Shown here: in pieces, positions 62,076 through 64,000 of the stretch
Layout: each line of letters opens with the position of its first letter
Numbering within the stretch: position 1 is the first letter of the stretch
Assembly (NCBI RefSeq): GCF_900103275.1
Contig: NZ_FNGP01000001.1
Span: 1 to 64,000, forward strand
DNA from: Tessaracoccus oleiagri
GTDB lineage: Bacteria > Actinomycetota > Actinomycetes > Propionibacteriales > Propionibacteriaceae
DNA: 64,000 bases
Reading direction: 5' to 3'
The notes under the pieces: model-generated
The model's input: only the letters and a program-made list of their open reading frames with translations
Told to the model about the DNA's origin: nothing
Databases searched by the model: none
Program-made: the position numbers and the translations under genes

Positions 62076-63370
62076 TAAGAGTGGATGAGTGGTCGGAAGC
62101 CGCCCGCGTCGAGTAGGGATCTGGCGATGTAGTGGTGCAGGTTCCGGAAGCCTCTGGCGGTGCCGCGGAGGTGTTCGATGAGGCCGTTGACGGCCTCTGT
62201 GGGGCCGTTGCTCGTGTTCGGGTGGTCGAAGAACGCGAGCACGTCGTCTCGGCGCCGCTGCAGCGTGCGGCCGAGGGTGCGTAGTTCCTCCAGCCCGGCC
62301 GGGACCCCGGTGTTGATCGCGTCGATGAGCGTCTCCATGATCTGCTTGCCCTCGGCGGGGTCGGGGGCTTGGTAGGCGTCGATGACGCGCTGGTAGGCCT
62401 CCCAGGTGATCTCCAGCGGCGCGTGGCAGTCGTCGCGGAAGACGTGCAGCAGCCGGAACCATTGCCTGATGGTGAGGAGCTTCGCCCTGGTGCGGGCGAC
62501 GCGCCGGATGCCGTAGAGCGGGTCCCCGGAGCGGCCGCGGTGACCGAGGGTGTCTTGCTGGAGGCGTTGCCGGCACTGGTCGAGCTTCTCCCCGGCCAGC
62601 GCGACGACATGGAACGGGTCCATCACCGTCGTGACGTCGTCGATGGTCTCGACGGTGGCGGTCTTGTAGCCGGTGAAGCCGTCCATCGCGACGATCTCGA
62701 CCCCGTCCCGGAACGCGTCCGACTGCTGCTGCAGCCAGGTCTTGAGTGCCTGTTTCGAGCGGCCCTCAACCATCGCGAGTAGCCGGGAGGTGCCGGTGTT
62801 GGTCCTTGTCGGGGTCAGGTCGATGATCACGGTCACGTACTTGTCGCCGAACCGGGTGTGGCGCCAGACGTGCTCGTCGACGCCGATCGCCGTGACTCCG
62901 TCGAGCCGGGCCGGGTCGTGGAAGAGCAGTTCGTCGGCGGAGGCGAGGATCGCGTCGCTGCAGGTGTTCCACGCGACCCCCAAGATGGCGGCGATCTTCG
63001 CGATCGAGAGCCGGTCGATCACGATGTGCTTGACCGCCAGCGTCACCGCGTCCCGGGACAACTTCCCCCGGCTCGGGGCCGCGGCGCGCAACTCGTGCCG
63101 CCACACCCGGGCGCAGTCCGCGCAGCGATAGCGCGGCACGTTGATGTGCAGGATGGTCGGCTTCCACCCGAACGGCACATGCGCCAGCTTCCGGATCACC
63201 GTGTCATGCCTGGTCCCGGACCCCGCACACTCCGGACATGGTGTCGCCGGCGTGGTGGGTGAGCAGACGAGTACCGAGTGGTCCGGCTCGACGTTCTGCG
63301 TGGTGACGGTGAGGCCGAGTCGGTCGAGTCGGCAGAACGAATCCAGGCATGGTGAGGTAGCGTTTCGCAT
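62069..63370 (-). CDS. ISL3-family transposase
   Basis: A 433-residue transposase. The N-terminal zinc ribbon has CPECAGSGTRHDT and RYRCADCARVW. A helix-turn-helix follows (LSIAKIAAILGVAWNT). The DDE domain has GVDEHVWRHTRFGDKYVTVI, AMDGFTGYKTATVE and the final glutamate in GPTEAVNGLIEHLRGTARGF. The frame is complete and of normal length. The stop codon lies within the left terminal repeat region. Confidence 0.92.
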   Translation of the reverse strand: MRNATSPCLDSFCRLDRLGLTVTTQNVEPDHSVLVCSPTTPATPCPECAGSGTRHDTVIRKLAHVPFGWKPTILHINVPRYRCADCARVWRHELRAAAPSRGKLSRDAVTLAVKHIVIDRLSIAKIAAILGVAWNTCSDAILASADELLFHDPARLDGVTAIGVDEHVWRHTRFGDKYVTVIIDLTPTRTNTGTSRLLAMVEGRSKQALKTWLQQQSDAFRDGVEIVAMDGFTGYKTATVETIDDVTTVMDPFHVVALAGEKLDQCRQRLQQDTLGHRGRSGDPLYGIRRVARTRAKLLTIRQWFRLLHVFRDDCHAPLEITWEAYQRVIDAYQAPDPAEGKQIMETLIDAINTGVPAGLEELRTLGRTLQRRRDDVLAFFDHPNTSNGPTEAVNGLIEHLRGTARGFRNLHHYIARSLLDAGGFRPLIHSYL

Positions 63371-63486
63371 CAGGGCCCTTGGTTCTCGGGTGGTGATTAG
63401 ACACCTTCATCCTTGCAACCAGGGGCCCTCTCGCGTCCCTACGCCACGCTCACCATCCGCAGGCCACCAACGTCATCGTTGACAAG

Positions 63487-63870
63487 CTACCCACCGCCTT
63501 CTGTGAAGAGCCACTTATCCGGAAGCGAGTGCAGTTCCAGTAGCAGGTCGAGGCCGTTGGCTGACTCCTCAAGTAGAGCATCAACGAAGTCAAAAAGGAT
63601 GGCGGTGGGGTCACGGTCGTACCCGGTGTGGTTGAAGTCGTTCAACAGAGCGAACATCGCCTCGCTCGCCCGGGAGCGGTCGGCGCCTACAGGAACCAGG
63701 AAGATCTCGTAGGCGTAGCGCTGCTTCCGAAGGTCGTCCTTGAGCATGCTCGTGTAAAAACCTTTGCGCTCTAGGTTGGACCGTCTACGAGCGAGCTGCT
63801 CGGCCCGGCGCAGTTCCCAAGGGTGCATGCTCAACCTCGGACGGAGATCGGCGGCACTAGGCATCGTCAT
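63487..63870 (-). CDS. hypothetical protein with 3' end altered by ISL3 insertion
   Basis: A 127-residue protein beginning MTMPSAADLRPRLSMHPWEL and containing RKGFYTSMLKDDLRKQRYAYEIFLVPVGADRSRASEAMF. The last eight codons (WLFTEGGG and stop) are read from the terminal repeat of the ISL3 element, so the original C-terminus is lost. It overlaps the upstream gene by 14 nt. I recognise no domain; it is acidic and mostly helical. It is probably part of the mobile region. Confidence 0.55.
   Translation of the reverse strand: MTMPSAADLRPRLSMHPWELRRAEQLARRRSNLERKGFYTSMLKDDLRKQRYAYEIFLVPVGADRSRASEAMFALLNDFNHTGYDRDPTAILFDFVDALLEESANGLDLLLELHSLPDKWLFTEGGG
63500..63512 (-). repeat. ISL3 element right inverted repeat
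   Basis: Complement of GGCTCTTCACAGA. It forms coding sequence for the end of the neighbouring hypothetical protein. Confidence 0.8.
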
Positions 63871-64000
63871 CGTCCCACTCCAAGTCGAGTAGGTGGAGCT
63901 GTTGCTCGATCTCGGTCGGTACGGTGGCGCCAGCCTGAATTGCATGCTGGCGCAACCAGCGTGCGTAGAACATTCCTTCGTAATTCCCTGATCGCACCGC
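63857..64000 (-). CDS. hypothetical protein, 3' end only
   Basis: A frame enters from the right edge and ends at TAG (63857-63859). The visible 47 residues include SGNYEGMFYARWLRQHAIQAG, then TEIEQQLHLLDLEWDDDDA. The ATG of the next gene lies 14 nt inside it, so both belong to one coupled unit. I recognise no domain in this fragment. Confidence 0.5.
   Translation of the reverse strand, partial: AVRSGNYEGMFYARWLRQHAIQAGATVPTEIEQQLHLLDLEWDDDDA

Larger units (their letters stand above)
62063..63512. mobile_element. ISL3-family insertion sequence
   Basis: A transposase gene (62069-63370, minus) is bounded by 13-bp inverted repeats GGCTCTTCACAGA at 62063-62075 and its complement at 63500-63512. 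The next outer bases also agree (AAG followed by G or T). I see no clear 8-bp target duplication. The element is about 1.45 kb, the usual ISL3 size, and looks intact. Confidence 0.85.

Noticed and set aside
1-64000. CRISPR array or prophage
   Set aside because: No regularly spaced direct repeats and no phage structural, integrase or lysis genes were seen.

Overview
The window is GC-rich actinobacterial chromosome. A polyphosphate glucokinase, several PknB-type kinases, proline-rich surface proteins and at least a dozen genes with leaderless-type starts (a TANNNT hexamer 6-8 nt before the start codon and no Shine-Dalgarno sequence) fit a member of the Propionibacteriaceae or a near relative. 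That placement is inference; no rRNA or taxonomic marker was available.

Layout. 1-0.8 kb: 3' end of a DUF222/HNH gene and a small unknown gene. 0.86-12.8 kb: tRNA-Gly(CCC), a D-lactate dehydrogenase-like Fe-S flavoprotein, two PH-domain membrane proteins, polyphosphate glucokinase, argS, UDP-glucose dehydrogenase, an FMN reductase, a SanA/YdcF protein and pgi. 12.8-24.8 kb: cell-envelope and signalling genes, including an SH3 protein, a membrane-anchored surface protein, a K+ channel, an MFS transporter, an AhpD-like protein, two tandem receptor Ser/Thr kinases that share an unusual sensor domain, and a secreted glucosaminidase with repeats. 24.9-28.5 kb: FMN riboswitch and ribD-ribE-ribBA-ribH. 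28.4-35.2 kb: a D-galactonate (De Ley-Doudoroff type) catabolic locus with a FadR-type regulator facing an ABC sugar importer, dgoD, a KDPGal aldolase and a PfkB kinase; a regulator-type palindrome overlaps the core promoter. 35.2-39.2 kb: a TraR/DksA zinc protein and a large secreted GH29 fucosidase behind a perfect LacI-type operator, with an 86-bp hairpin repeat on each side.

39.2-52.6 kb: DUF1905 and membrane proteins, a heterodimeric ABC exporter with one degenerate ATP site and a 16-codon leader ORF with a strong ribosome-binding site, a soluble Ser/Thr kinase, a sulfite-oxidase-family molybdoenzyme, YhcH-like and spermidine-synthase-like proteins, a Rieske-FAD oxidoreductase and a PRC-barrel protein.

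52.7-64 kb is accessory DNA: a truncated membrane gene, an IS3 fragment, an IS30 transposase whose N-terminal helix-turn-helix is encoded on the opposite strand to its catalytic part, an N-terminally truncated RHS protein with a variable basic tail and an overlapping downstream membrane protein (candidate toxin-immunity pair), a MobF-type relaxase-helicase, an ISL3 element, and a gene whose 3' end lies inside the ISL3 terminal repeat. It looks like the remains of an integrated conjugative element or plasmid that has collected insertion sequences.
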